DNA of 45,842 nucleotides from an uncultured Alphaproteobacteria bacterium (GTDB taxonomy: Bacteria > Pseudomonadota > Alphaproteobacteria > UBA7985 > CAJQQZ01), in assembly GCA_905480575.1 (NCBI GenBank), contig CAJQQZ010000005.1, positions 1 through 45,842 on the forward strand, in the 5' to 3' direction. The notes below the pieces were generated by a model. The model made no database searches and was not told the DNA's origin. It saw only the letters and a list, made by a program, of their open reading frames with translations. Positions 7,641 through 16,896 of this stretch are shown here, in pieces; the first letter of the stretch is position 1; each line of letters opens with the position of its first letter. Position numbers and translations under genes: made by a program.

Positions 7641-9040
7641 TAACTGCCTTCTTTATCCAGCCTTTTGTAGGTATGTGCGCCAAAACAATCTCGCTGAGCT
7701 TGGATAAGATTCGCAGTTGATTTAGCTTGCGCCGCACCATCTATGTAGCTCAAGGCTGAAGCCAGAGCAGGCACTGGAATGCCGCACAGAACAGCATGGC
7801 TAACAACTTTTCTCAGGGCTTGGTGCCCATTATTTATCAAATCAGCGAAATATGCGGCCGTCAGCAGATTCGTTTCCGCTCTCTCAGTCGCATAAACAGA
7901 GGCAATTCGCGATAAGAACACCGAGCGAATAATGCACCCAGCGCGCCAAACCTCCGCGATTTCTTTCATAGGTAACGGCCACTGATGCTCGGCTCTTGCG
8001 GCTTCAAGAATAGAAAAACCTTGCGCATAGGCCGCAATCTTTCCAAGCAAAAGCGCCTGCTCGAGATCCTCATCACTAACGGTATTCGAGAGTTGAGTTC
8101 GTGCTTCATTAAAATCAAACTCAAAACATTCGGCAGTTTTCAGTCGCCCTTCCCTGTCGGCTGACAGAGACCGTGCGGCAACTGCTGCTTCTATGGTCGT
8201 CGCGCCAACGCCCAGTTTTTGTGCTTCAATCACCGCCCAGCGCCCTGTTCCCTTTTGTCCAGCTTTATCCAAAATCACATCAACCAATGGCGCAGATGTT
8301 TCGTCGTCATCAACGCTCAGTACTTTTGCTGTAATCTCAATCAGATAGGAGCTCAATTCGCCTTCGTTCCAGCGGGTGAAAACCGGAGCCATCTCTTTGG
8401 CGCCTCTCCCAAAGCCATCCTTCATAATGCCATAGATCTCGGCAATCATCTGCATATCGGCGTATTCAATGCCGTTGTGAATCGTCTTTACGAAGTTGCC
8501 AGCCCCATCCGGTCCCATGTAGGCACAACAGGGCTGATCATTGTATTTGACTGCGACCTCCTGCAAGAGTGGTCCTATCTGTTGCCATGAATGCTCCGAG
8601 CCACCAAACATGAGCGATGGGCCGTCACGTGCGCCCTCTTCTCCTCCGGACAATCCGAGTCCGACGAAATGAATGCCCTTTTCTTTCAGCTTGTTTGAAC
8701 GCCTAACGGTATCATTGAATTCAGTATTTCCGCCATCAACGATAGTATCCCCCTCCTCTAACAAGGGTGCCAGGGTTTCTATCACTTGATCAACAGGAGA
8801 GCCTGCTTTGATCAGCAGGATGATTGACCGAGGTCTTTTGATCATAGCGACCAGCGACTTTAGATCTGAAGCAGAGAAAATCTGTGAAGAGAGCGTCCCT
8901 GAATTTGCTACAAAAGCATCCGTCACTTCCACTTCACGATCATAAACTGCGATTCTGTAGCCTTTTTCCGCTATGTTGAGTGCCAGGTTCGACCCCATAA
9001 CAGCCAACCCGATCAAACCAACATCCGTTTGTTCCGCCAT
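7619..9040 (-). CDS. gnd: 6-phosphogluconate dehydrogenase, decarboxylating
   Basis: It oxidises and decarboxylates 6-phosphogluconate to ribulose-5-phosphate with NAD(P)+. The 473-residue length and motifs fit the family: the nucleotide-binding GLIGLAVMGSNLALNIAEKG at the N-terminus, the GLSGGEEGARDGPSLMFGG segment, and HNGIEYADMQ at the active site. The frame opens at 9064, but the ATG at 9040 is chosen because it overlaps the gntK stop as TAATG. The gene follows gntK and idnO, so gluconate made from idonate is fed directly into the pentose phosphate pathway. The 3' end overlaps the convergent regulator gene. Confidence 0.95.
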   Translation of the reverse strand: MAEQTDVGLIGLAVMGSNLALNIAEKGYRIAVYDREVEVTDAFVANSGTLSSQIFSASDLKSLVAMIKRPRSIILLIKAGSPVDQVIETLAPLLEEGDTIVDGGNTEFNDTVRRSNKLKEKGIHFVGLGLSGGEEGARDGPSLMFGGSEHSWQQIGPLLQEVAVKYNDQPCCAYMGPDGAGNFVKTIHNGIEYADMQMIAEIYGIMKDGFGRGAKEMAPVFTRWNEGELSSYLIEITAKVLSVDDDETSAPLVDVILDKAGQKGTGRWAVIEAQKLGVGATTIEAAVAARSLSADREGRLKTAECFEFDFNEARTQLSNTVSDEDLEQALLLGKIAAYAQGFSILEAARAEHQWPLPMKEIAEVWRAGCIIRSVFLSRIASVYATERAETNLLTAAYFADLINNGHQALRKVVSHAVLCGIPVPALASALSYIDGAAQAKSTANLIQAQRDCFGAHTYKRLDKEGSYHTSWLK

Positions 9041-9546
9041 TATCTCAATCTTTCCAGGAGACACAGTGCATCTTTAGCAATGGCATCAGGTGTTTGATCT
9101 ATGGAAATGGGTATGACCTGTTCTTCATCCTGCGGTTCCTCCAGGATTGCAAACTGACTTTCGATCAAGGAGGTCGGCATGTAGTGATTTTTTCTTTGGC
9201 TCATTCTGTGTTCAATCAAGCTTTTCTCGCCCTTCAAGTAGAGGAAGATAACGGCGTGCTCACAGCTTTGGCGAATATGATCACGGTAACTCTTTTTTAG
9301 GGCAGAACAGGCCGCAAAGGACCGCCCACGTTGGTCGACATCTTTTGAAAGGGTCCTGCCGATCTCGGCCAACCAAGGCCAGCGATCTTCGTCATTGAGC
9401 GGCTGCCCTGAAGCCATTTTTGCAACATTCTGATCTGAATGCAACTCATCCCCTTCGATGAAGGAACCGCCTAGGGTTTCAGCCAGTTTAGTTGCCAAGG
9501 TCGACTTCCCGCACCCACAGACCCCCATTACAACAACTGCGATCAC
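9040..9546 (-). CDS. gntK: gluconokinase
   Basis: The 168-residue ATP-dependent kinase phosphorylates D-gluconate to 6-phosphogluconate. The Walker A motif is in MGVCGCGKSTLATKL (residues 7-21). The gluconokinase-typical FIEGDELHSDQNVAKMASGQPLND segment follows, in which the E-G-D and H are family signatures, and then CSALKKSYRD. The start appears to be GTG at 9546; an internal ATG at 9528 would remove six residues. It lies 11 bases after idnO and is translationally coupled to gnd through a one-base stop/start overlap. Confidence 0.95.
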   Translation of the reverse strand: MIAVVVMGVCGCGKSTLATKLAETLGGSFIEGDELHSDQNVAKMASGQPLNDEDRWPWLAEIGRTLSKDVDQRGRSFAACSALKKSYRDHIRQSCEHAVIFLYLKGEKSLIEHRMSQRKNHYMPTSLIESQFAILEEPQDEEQVIPISIDQTPDAIAKDALCLLERLR

Positions 9547-9557
9547 AACCCTGGTCC

Positions 9558-10325
9558 CTAAATGGAAGCCGTAATGCCGCCATCCACATAGAGCGTATGG
9601 CCGCTGACAAACGAAGAACCGTCACCGGACAAGAAGACGGCTGCACCAACCAGTTCTTCGACGTCTCCCCAACGACCAGCTGGTGTTCTCTTCTCTAACC
9701 AAGCAGAAAACTCGGGATCGTCGACAAGCGCTTGATTGAGCGGAGTCTTGAAGTAACCTGGAGCAATGGCGTTAACCTGAATCCCACGACTGGCCCAATC
9801 CGTTGCCATACCTTTTGTCAAGTTACGAATAGCGCCTTTGGTCGCTGTGTAGGGTGCGATTCCTGGCCGTGCCAATTCACTTTGAACCGAAGCAATGTTG
9901 ATGATTTTGCCCGCACCACGTGAAAGCATAGCATTAGCGACGGCCTTACCCGTCAAATAAGCACTAGTAATATTGGTGCGAAGCAACAGATCCCACTTGT
10001 CGTCGGGGAAATCCTCTAACGGTGTGCGGAACTGCATACCCGCATTGTTTATCAAAATATCAATTGCACCGATTGAGTTTTCAATCGTGGCAACGCCTTG
10101 ATTGACCGCCTGTGCATCAGTAACGTCAAAAATCGCCAGTTCGACCTCAATACCATCTGCCTGTAATGCTTTTTGTGCAGCTTCTGCTTTTGACTGATCT
10201 CGCCCGTTCAGAACAATTTTCGCACCATACTCCCCCAAACCTTTCGCAAGAGCAAACCCAATCCCCTGACTAGAGCCAGTTATCAGTGCAAGTTTTCCAC
10301 TCAGATCAAAAAGAGATTTTTTCAT
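9558..10325 (-). CDS. idnO: gluconate 5-dehydrogenase (5-ketogluconate reductase), SDR family
   Basis: The 255-residue short-chain dehydrogenase reduces 5-keto-D-gluconate to D-gluconate with NAD(P)H. The N-terminus has the typical IdnO/Gno form (FDLSGKLALITGSSQGIGFALA, with TGxxxGIG as the cofactor motif). NNAG is present, and the catalytic Ser and Tyr-x3-Lys are in IASVQSE and YTATKG. It is first in the leftward idnO-gntK-gnd operon and divergent from idnD, which makes its substrate. This context makes the specific call strong for an SDR. Confidence 0.9.
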   Translation of the reverse strand: MKKSLFDLSGKLALITGSSQGIGFALAKGLGEYGAKIVLNGRDQSKAEAAQKALQADGIEVELAIFDVTDAQAVNQGVATIENSIGAIDILINNAGMQFRTPLEDFPDDKWDLLLRTNITSAYLTGKAVANAMLSRGAGKIINIASVQSELARPGIAPYTATKGAIRNLTKGMATDWASRGIQVNAIAPGYFKTPLNQALVDDPEFSAWLEKRTPAGRWGDVEELVGAAVFLSGDGSSFVSGHTLYVDGGITASI

Positions 10326-10348
10326 TTGGTTTGTCTGCCTATTTCTGC

Positions 10349-10366
10349 TCTATCCCAGCGGATAGA
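10349..10366. promoter_or_regulatory. palindrome in the idnO-idnD divergent promoter (candidate operator)
   Basis: TCTATCC (10349-10355) and GGATAGA (10360-10366) form a perfect 7-bp inverted repeat with a CAGC spacer, near the middle of the 79-base region between the two divergent starts. One regulator bound there could control both operons. A second inverted pair, CCTATTT (10338-10344) and AAATAGG (10391-10397), lies in front of each start, but its AGG cores may simply be ribosome-binding sites. Confidence 0.4.
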
Positions 10367-10404
10367 TGTTCGAGATATTGATGAGGGCCTAAATAGGTTT
10401 CGTT

Positions 10405-11439
10405 ATGAAAGCAATAGTTATCCATGGCGCTAAAGACTTGCGCATTGAAGATAGACCGGTCCTTTCTCCTGGAAAGAGTGAAGTCGAAATCGAGCTAAAA
10501 GCTGGCGGAATTTGTGGGTCTGACCTGCACTATTATAGCAATGGTGGTTTTGGCGCGATCCGTGTTCGCGAACCAATGATTTTGGGTCACGAAGTTGCAG
10601 GTGTTGTCAAAACAGTTGGTGAGGGTGCGAGCTTATCCGTTGGTGACAAAGTTGCTGTTTCCCCAAGCCGTCCATGCTTTGATTGTGAATACTGCGCAAA
10701 ACTGCAATTTAACCACTGCCTCAACATGCGTTTCTACGGCAGCGCTATGCCGATGCCCCACATCCAGGGTGCCTTCAGCGAAAGCCTGATTGCTCACGAT
10801 TGGCAATGCCACAAGATCGATGAAGAGGTTTCCATTCAGGAAGCGGCTTTTGCGGAGCCCTTCGCTGTCACGTTGCACGCGGTCAATCGCGCAGGTTCCC
10901 TGAAAGGCAAACGAGTTCTCGTCATGGGTTGCGGCCCGATAGGAGCGCTCACCATCATCGCGGCTAAAACAAAAGGCGCTGAAGAGATTGTTGCCGTCGA
11001 CATTCTGGACGCGGTCCTTAAGAAAGCAAAAGAGATCGGCGCCGACCAGACCATCAATTCAGCACATCAGGCGGAAATGATTGAGAGTTTCAAACAGGAC
11101 AAGGGATACTTTGATGTCCTCTTTGAAGCTTCTGGAAACGAGCAAGCTTTGCGCTCTGGTTTAGAGATGATCAAACCGCGTGGGACTTTGGTACAGCTTG
11201 GTCTTGGCGGTGATATTTCAATCCCCCAGAATGTGATTGTTGCCAAAGAAATCGAAATGAAGGGCTCTTTCCGATTTCATGAAGAGTTTGGAGAGGCCGT
11301 TGATCTCATCAATTCAAGAGCCGTTGACTTGACGCCTCTTCTCACCGGAACATATCCCATCGAACAAGCCGTTGAGGCCTTTGAAGCGGCAAGCGACAAA
11401 GGCAAATCGATGAAAGTTCAGATTGTCTTTAATTCCTAG
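10405..11439 (+). CDS. idnD: L-idonate 5-dehydrogenase (zinc-dependent alcohol dehydrogenase family)
   Basis: It oxidises L-idonate to 5-keto-D-gluconate using NAD(P)+. The 344-residue protein has catalytic zinc ligands at C37 (GGICGSDLHYY) and H62-E63 (GHEVAG), and a structural zinc loop with four cysteines at C91, C94, C97 and C105. The Rossmann motif is GCGPIGALTI. The early GGICGSDLHYYSNGGFG segment is characteristic of IdnD and its close relatives. ATG 10405 follows AGG at eight bases. It is divergent from idnO and followed by a 2-hydroxyacid dehydrogenase on the same strand. Confidence 0.92.
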   Translation: MKAIVIHGAKDLRIEDRPVLSPGKSEVEIELKAGGICGSDLHYYSNGGFGAIRVREPMILGHEVAGVVKTVGEGASLSVGDKVAVSPSRPCFDCEYCAKLQFNHCLNMRFYGSAMPMPHIQGAFSESLIAHDWQCHKIDEEVSIQEAAFAEPFAVTLHAVNRAGSLKGKRVLVMGCGPIGALTIIAAKTKGAEEIVAVDILDAVLKKAKEIGADQTINSAHQAEMIESFKQDKGYFDVLFEASGNEQALRSGLEMIKPRGTLVQLGLGGDISIPQNVIVAKEIEMKGSFRFHEEFGEAVDLINSRAVDLTPLLTGTYPIEQAVEAFEAASDKGKSMKVQIVFNS

Positions 11440-11475
11440 ACTTTAGATCCACCACGACTAAGAAAGACCCTGCCC

Positions 11476-12411
11476 ATGAAACGCGACTTACTGTTGATCA
11501 GCGATGCCACTCCTCGAATGATGGAGCAATTCAGTGAGACCTTCAACGTTGTTGGCATGGATCAATTGGCAGCAAGAACCGAAACCATCGAAGCGGTCGC
11601 CACCGACGGGCATCTCGGTGTTAAACCTGAAATCCTAAACCAGTTGCCAAACCTCAAGGTCATTTCTTGTTATGGTGTAGGATACGACGCGATCGACGTT
11701 ACTGATTGTGCAGAACGTGGCATTCCGGTTGGGCATACACCCGGGGTTTTGAGCGCCAATGTCGCGAATACTGCCATCATGTTAATGCTGGCTACCTGCC
11801 ACAAGCTCCTAAAACAAGACGCTTATGTGCGCAGCGGCGATTGGGCATCGAAGGGTAACTACCCTTTAACCCGTTCATTGGATGAGAAGAAGGTCGGTAT
11901 CCTTGGACTGGGTCGTATTGGAGAATCATTAGCAAGCAAACTGAAGGCTTTCGACTGTCCTGTCGTTTATCATTCTCGCAATCAGAAAACTGACGTCGAT
12001 TATGCATACTATGACAACCTTACAAAGATGGCTGCGGATGTCGACTACCTAGTCGTCATCACACCTGGTGGGCCGGCGACGGCCAAACTCGTTAACAAAG
12101 ACGTCATTAACGCCTTGGGGCCAGAAGGCATTTTGATCAATGTGTCACGCGGTTCTGTTGTGGATGAAGAGGCCATGATAGTCGCTCTCCAGGACGGTCG
12201 CTTGGGTGCTGCCGGACTGGATGTTTTCGCAACCGAGCCTCATGTACCGGCTTCGCTTCGAGCTCTAGAAAACGTTACTCTGACACCGCACGTCGGTAGC
12301 GCAACCGTTGAAACCCGCCAGGCGATGGGGGATCTCGTGGTCGAGAATCTAGCGTCGTTCTTTGCCACAGGCAAAGTGAAAACCTCAGTTCCTGAGACTG
12401 CACACTTGTAG
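11476..12411 (+). CDS. D-isomer specific 2-hydroxyacid dehydrogenase (2-ketoaldonate/hydroxypyruvate reductase type)
   Basis: The 311-residue protein has the NAD(P)-binding motif GILGLGRIGESLASKLKAF and the catalytic Arg-Glu-His triad of the family: Arg in NVSRGSVVDE, Glu in FATEPHVP and His in LTPHVGSAT. The family reduces 2-ketoacids such as glyoxylate, hydroxypyruvate or 2-ketogluconate. It is 36 bases after idnD, so a role as 2-ketogluconate or 2,5-diketogluconate reductase (GhrB-like) that channels other ketogluconates into the same route is plausible. The exact substrate cannot be told from sequence. Confidence 0.88.
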   Translation: MKRDLLLISDATPRMMEQFSETFNVVGMDQLAARTETIEAVATDGHLGVKPEILNQLPNLKVISCYGVGYDAIDVTDCAERGIPVGHTPGVLSANVANTAIMLMLATCHKLLKQDAYVRSGDWASKGNYPLTRSLDEKKVGILGLGRIGESLASKLKAFDCPVVYHSRNQKTDVDYAYYDNLTKMAADVDYLVVITPGGPATAKLVNKDVINALGPEGILINVSRGSVVDEEAMIVALQDGRLGAAGLDVFATEPHVPASLRALENVTLTPHVGSATVETRQAMGDLVVENLASFFATGKVKTSVPETAHL

Positions 12412-12640
12412 ACCTCTGAAGTTTGCGCCCACATTCGTCGCGACAAAATGCATGTCACTCATGCGTTTAGGATGGGTTGTGTCGCGCCCAACAACAAGAT
12501 AGATCACGCCCTCAGTATAAATGATCCAATGCTAAAGGCATGAGATCGTAAATCCCCCGCGCTCCCCGCACGAATTTCTTTCCAGTTAGAGAGAACACGG
12601 ACTTGCGTGGTCGTTTGAGGCTTGCCACTGGAGAGAACCT

Positions 12641-14131
12641 TTGAATTCTGACTTTTTACCTCGGATGCGCCTTGAGTGGTTTGGTAACGTTCGTGGAGAT
12701 TTGCTCTCTGGTTTGGTGGTCGCATTAGCGTTGATACCCGAAGCGATTGCCTTCTCAATCATTGCTGGTGTCGATCCCAAAATCGGCCTCTACGCGTCAT
12801 TCTCTATCGCTGTGATTACGGCGATTACAGGGGGACGTCCTGGTATGATCTCAGCAGCGACGGCTGCAACCGCCGTCCTTATGGTGACGTTGGTGAAGGA
12901 TCATGGGCTACAGTATTTGCTGGCGGCCACTGTCTTGGCCGGATTGCTGCAGATTGCAGCTGGCTTTTTGAGGCTTGGCTACGTCATGCGTTTCGTCTCG
13001 CGGTCGGTGATGACGGGTTTTGTTAACGCCTTGGCAATCCTCATTTTTCTCGCCCAATTACCCGAGTTGATCGGTGTCTCTAACCTGACTTACATCATGG
13101 TGGCCGCAGGGTTAGCGATCATCTACATCTTGCCTCGTTTTACCAAGGCAATTCCCTCGCCCCTCATTTGTATTGTTGTTTTGACCTCACTCTCGATCTA
13201 TCTCGGACTGGACATTAGAACGGTCGGTGATATGGGCGAGCTACCTTCGACATTACCGGTTTTCCTTATCCCGCAAATTCCTTTGAACCTGGAAACACTC
13301 TGGATCATCCTTCCCTACTCGGCTGCTGTCGCAGCAGTTGGTTTGCTTGAGTCCTTGATGACAGCCTCGATCGTCGACGAATTGACCGATACAAAAAGTA
13401 ACAAAAACCAAGAGTGTATAGGCCAAGGCCTAGCGAACACCGCGACTGGCTTTATCGGCGGCATGGCAGGTTGTGCAATGATCGGCCAGTCTATGATTAA
13501 CGTCAAATCCGGCGGGCGCGGGCGCCTTTCGACCTTTGCTGCTGGTGTGATGCTTCTAATTTTAATTGTCTTCCTCGGCGACTGGGTTAAACAAATCCCA
13601 ATGGCTGCCCTAGTAGCCATTATGATTATGGTTTCGATTGGCACATTCAGCTGGTCCTCCATCAAAAATCTTCGCGATCACCCGAAAAGCTCCTCCATCG
13701 TTATGCTCTCGACAGTTATTGTTGTTGTTTGGACGCATAATTTGGCTCTGGGTGTTTTAGTAGGTGTGCTTTTCTCGGGCATCTTCTTCGCATGGCGGAT
13801 CGCGAAAGAATTCGCCGTTCAGACCAGCCTTTCGGAAGATGGCAAACGCCGTACCTACTCTTTTGAGGGGCAACTGTTCTATGCTACGGTAAACGACTTC
13901 AACGAAGCCTTTGATTTCAAGGAAGCACTTGAACTTGTTACCATTGACGTTAGCCGCGCTCATATCTGGGACATCTCGTCGGTAACGGCTTTGGATATGG
14001 TGGTTTTGAAATTCCGTCGTGAAGGTGCAGAAGTAAAGATCGTTGGTTTAAACAAAGCCAGCGAAACCATCGTTGATAAGCTCGGCATCCATGACAAGCC
14101 TGACGCGCTAAAACGTTTGATGGCCCACTAA
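12641..14131 (+). CDS. SulP family inorganic anion transporter with STAS domain
   Basis: The 496-residue inner-membrane protein has the SulP hallmark near the N-terminus ([29 protein letters not shown]), about ten or more spans, the [23 protein letters not shown] segment, and a cytoplasmic STAS domain from about residue 400. Members carry sulfate, bicarbonate or other anions; the substrate is not evident. The start is TTG at 12641 with GGAGAG nine bases upstream; ATG 12665 is an alternative. The 229 bases before it hold no gene and no clear terminator. The gene is followed after 14 bases by a universal stress protein, so the two are probably co-transcribed. Confidence 0.93.
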   Translation: MNSDFLPRMRLEWFGNVRGDLLSGLVVALALIPEAIAFSIIAGVDPKIGLYASFSIAVITAITGGRPGMISAATAATAVLMVTLVKDHGLQYLLAATVLAGLLQIAAGFLRLGYVMRFVSRSVMTGFVNALAILIFLAQLPELIGVSNLTYIMVAAGLAIIYILPRFTKAIPSPLICIVVLTSLSIYLGLDIRTVGDMGELPSTLPVFLIPQIPLNLETLWIILPYSAAVAAVGLLESLMTASIVDELTDTKSNKNQECIGQGLANTATGFIGGMAGCAMIGQSMINVKSGGRGRLSTFAAGVMLLILIVFLGDWVKQIPMAALVAIMIMVSIGTFSWSSIKNLRDHPKSSSIVMLSTVIVVVWTHNLALGVLVGVLFSGIFFAWRIAKEFAVQTSLSEDGKRRTYSFEGQLFYATVNDFNEAFDFKEALELVTIDVSRAHIWDISSVTALDMVVLKFRREGAEVKIVGLNKASETIVDKLGIHDKPDALKRLMAH

Positions 14132-14145
14132 AGAAGATCACGATT

Positions 14146-14991
14146 ATGAAAAACATCATAGCATTTGTTGACAGTTCCTCTTACGCTGACTCAGTTTGTG
14201 ACCATGCGGCTTGGCTAGCGACACGTTCTGATGCGGCAGTAGATTTGGTCCATGTTCTGGACCGCGAGTCCGCCCCTCGTGATTTAAGCGGCTCTATTGG
14301 CTTAGGTGCTCGAACCTCGCTGCTAGAAGAGCTGGCAGAAGTTGACGCAAAAAAAGCCAAACTATCTCAGCAGAAAGGCCGCGCACTCCTAGACGATGCC
14401 AGTGAACGTTTAGCAAAGGCTGGTGTCAGGGACGTCAACGCACGTCTCCGCCACGGCGAAGTTGTTGAAACGGTTCAAGCCCTTGAAGACGAAGCAGATA
14501 TCATCGTCATCGGTAAGAGGGGCGAAGACGCAGACCTGGCGCAATTGCATTTGGGTTCCAATCTAGAGCGCGTCGTTCGCGCCAGTTCCGAGCCAATTCT
14601 AGTCGCCGCCCGAGCCTTCAAACCCATCCAAAAAGTTCTCATCGCATTCGACGGAGGGGTATCCGCTCTCAAAGCTATAGACTACATTTCCGGAAGCCCA
14701 GTTGCTCAAGGTCTAGAATTCACCCTTCTGACCGTAGGGTCAGAGACCTCTGAAAATCAACTTGCACTCGACGTCGCAGTCACAAAACTGAGAGACGCTG
14801 GTCTAACAGCAACAACACAAATCTTGCAGGGCCAAGCCGACATCATCATCGCACGTGAGGTAGAACAAAGAGGTTACGACCTTTTGGTCATGGGCGCATA
14901 TGGCCACTCACGCATCAGAAACCTTATAATCGGCTCAACGACAACCGAGATGATCCGCTTTTCACTCGTGCCTGTTCTTTTATTCCGTTAG
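14146..14991 (+). CDS. universal stress protein with two UspA domains
   Basis: This 281-residue soluble protein contains two tandem Usp folds. The first ends around residues 118-153 (IIVIGKRGEDADLAQLHLGSNLERVVR). The second ends with LLVMGAYGHSRIRNLIIGSTT (around residues 246-266), whose G-x2-G-x(9)-G-S/T type loop is the ATP-binding form. The first domain has a less standard nucleotide loop. It is immediately downstream of the SulP gene, suggesting it modulates that transporter or responds to the same stress; this is inference. Confidence 0.92.
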   Translation: MKNIIAFVDSSSYADSVCDHAAWLATRSDAAVDLVHVLDRESAPRDLSGSIGLGARTSLLEELAEVDAKKAKLSQQKGRALLDDASERLAKAGVRDVNARLRHGEVVETVQALEDEADIIVIGKRGEDADLAQLHLGSNLERVVRASSEPILVAARAFKPIQKVLIAFDGGVSALKAIDYISGSPVAQGLEFTLLTVGSETSENQLALDVAVTKLRDAGLTATTQILQGQADIIIAREVEQRGYDLLVMGAYGHSRIRNLIIGSTTTEMIRFSLVPVLLFR

Positions 14992-15003
14992 GCTCTCGGA
15001 ACA

Positions 15004-16098
15004 TCAGACAGGGTCGTGCTTGTCCTTCATCAACTGCCAATTGAACGTGACACCGGTACCCGGTTCATCTGAAGCAATAGCAAGATGATTTTCAACAACC
15101 AGTGGCCTGGTGGTGTATTCATCAATCGGGAAGGAATGCACTTCTATCCAGCCCGCGTTTGATTGCCCAGAGACCAATCCAACATGCAGCTCCTGCATGC
15201 CGTGACTACAAACTGGCAGTCCATATTTCCTGGACATTTCTGCAACCTGTAACCAGCCCGTTATCCCGCCACAGTTAGAGGAGTCGGGCTGGATCCACGC
15301 CAGCTTTGCCTGCTCAAATGCATACTCAAACTCATGAATGGTGTGTAGGTTCTCACCCATTGCCAACGGCATACCTGTGGCTTCAGTGATCTTAGCGTAC
15401 CCGAGATAATCATCGGGAATTGTTGGCTCTTCGAACCACAACAGATCAAAGGGTTTAAAAGCCTCTGACGCTTCGATAGCTTGGTCAACAGACATAGAAT
15501 AGTTAGCATCGACCATGAATGCGATGTCCGGGCCGATCAGATCTCTGATCGCTGCGATACGCTCAACATCTTCTGCCAAAGTTGGTTGGCCGATCTTGAT
15601 TTTCACCCCATTGAAACCGCGGTTCAAATAGCCTTGGACAGAGGCCTTTAGCTTCTCGATAGAGAAGTTCAAATCAATGCCGCCACAATAGGCTTTACAG
15701 GATTTGGCAGCGCCGCCTGCCATCTTCCATAATGGTTCGCCTAAGGTTTTACCGCGAATATCCCAAAGCGCAATATCCACGGCGGAGATTGCAAATGAAG
15801 CAATGCCTCCCCGACCAACATAGTGGATGTGCCACTGCATCTCCTCATACAAGGCTTCTACATTCGCGGGATCTTGACCGACAAGGAACGGTGCCAAGTC
15901 ATGCTCGATCATGGCTAGGATGGATTGGCCACCTTTTCCGCCAGTATAGGTGTAGCCTGTACCTTCTGTCCCATCGTCAAGCCGTATCGTGGCCGTCACC
16001 AGCTCGAAATGTGTGTGACTGCCGTGTTTGGCATCAAAAAGTACCTCTTCCAAAGGCAGGCGAAAGAGCTGGGCATGAACAGATTGAATAGCTGGCAT
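15004..16098 (-). CDS. mandelate racemase/muconate lactonizing enzyme family protein (enolase superfamily, MR subgroup)
   Basis: This is an acid-sugar dehydratase- or racemase-type enzyme. Taking ATG 16098 (364 residues; the frame extends to a TTG at 16113), the expected residues are present: K166-x-K168 (VKIKIG), metal ligands D197 (VDANYS), E223 (FEEP) and E249 (GEN), and the Asp-His dyad D272 and H299 (CSHGMQ). The general base pair is therefore intact and the enzyme should be active. The N-terminal [11 protein letters not shown] loop would set specificity; I do not recognise the substrate. It may be the last gene of the leftward amidohydrolase-DUF3604-NfsA operon (52-base gap). Confidence 0.9.
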   Translation of the reverse strand: MPAIQSVHAQLFRLPLEEVLFDAKHGSHTHFELVTATIRLDDGTEGTGYTYTGGKGGQSILAMIEHDLAPFLVGQDPANVEALYEEMQWHIHYVGRGGIASFAISAVDIALWDIRGKTLGEPLWKMAGGAAKSCKAYCGGIDLNFSIEKLKASVQGYLNRGFNGVKIKIGQPTLAEDVERIAAIRDLIGPDIAFMVDANYSMSVDQAIEASEAFKPFDLLWFEEPTIPDDYLGYAKITEATGMPLAMGENLHTIHEFEYAFEQAKLAWIQPDSSNCGGITGWLQVAEMSRKYGLPVCSHGMQELHVGLVSGQSNAGWIEVHSFPIDEYTTRPLVVENHLAIASDEPGTGVTFNWQLMKDKHDPV

Positions 16099-16150
16099 AG
16101 TTGGTTCCGACAATTATGTTTCTTTGTGTGAGTAATAAGGTAGCGCCTAG

Positions 16151-16888
16151 CTACTTCATGTCAAAGCCTTGATCTTTGAGGAATGCACGCATGTGAGGGC
16201 GAGATTCCTTGCCGAGTAGACCTGACATCTGTTCGCTCCAACTCATTTCCTTCTTTCCACCCGTGCGTGTTCGGTAGTATTGTCGAACGTCCTGATCATA
16301 AGCATCAATCAGAGCCCTATCCTGACCATCGTCATATGAATTTTCTTTCAGAACGACAGGAACGGGCAACCTCGGTTTCACTTCGGGATCTTGATCTGGG
16401 TATCCCAGGCAAAGACCAAAGACCGGATAAACATTGTTTGGCAATTCCAACAACTCCGCCGCTCTTGCAGGGTTGTTACGAATACCGCCGATGTAACAAA
16501 TGCCAAGGCCTTCAGATTCAGCCGCCACAACCACATTCTGAGCGAAAAGGCCGACATCAACAGTCGCAATAATAAACTGCTCAGTGAAGCCCACCGTCGC
16601 TTTAGCATCGTGCCACTCGCAACACCTTGAAGAGCGATCTAGATCTGCACAAAAAACAAGAAACTCAGCAGCGGTTGCGACGTATTTTTGCCCCCCTGAT
16701 ATGTCTACAAAAGCGGCCTTTTTCTCCCCGTCTGTTACGCGAATGACCGTGACGCCCTGCAAAAAACTGGACGTGGCAGCGGCCTGACCCGCTTGGATCA
16801 AATCGGATAGAAGTTCCTGCGAAATTTTCTTATCCGTAAACTTGCGGATGGAGCGGTGGGATTTCAAAAGTTCAATTACTGAATTCAT
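16151..16888 (-). CDS. NfsA-type NADPH-dependent flavin oxidoreductase (nitroreductase family)
   Basis: The 245-residue protein matches the NfsA/FRP branch of the nitroreductase fold: SHRSIRKFTDKKI at the FMN-binding N-terminus, QAAATSSFLQGVTVI, the central EGLGICYIGGIRNNP segment, and a C-terminal extension. The family uses FMN and NADPH to reduce nitroaromatics, quinones or flavin. It lies eight bases after the DUF3604 gene, so it is probably co-transcribed. Its role in that operon is unknown. Confidence 0.88.
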   Translation of the reverse strand: MNSVIELLKSHRSIRKFTDKKISQELLSDLIQAGQAAATSSFLQGVTVIRVTDGEKKAAFVDISGGQKYVATAAEFLVFCADLDRSSRCCEWHDAKATVGFTEQFIIATVDVGLFAQNVVVAAESEGLGICYIGGIRNNPARAAELLELPNNVYPVFGLCLGYPDQDPEVKPRLPVPVVLKENSYDDGQDRALIDAYDQDVRQYYRTRTGGKKEMSWSEQMSGLLGKESRPHMRAFLKDQGFDMK

Positions 16889-16896
16889 TTTCTACT

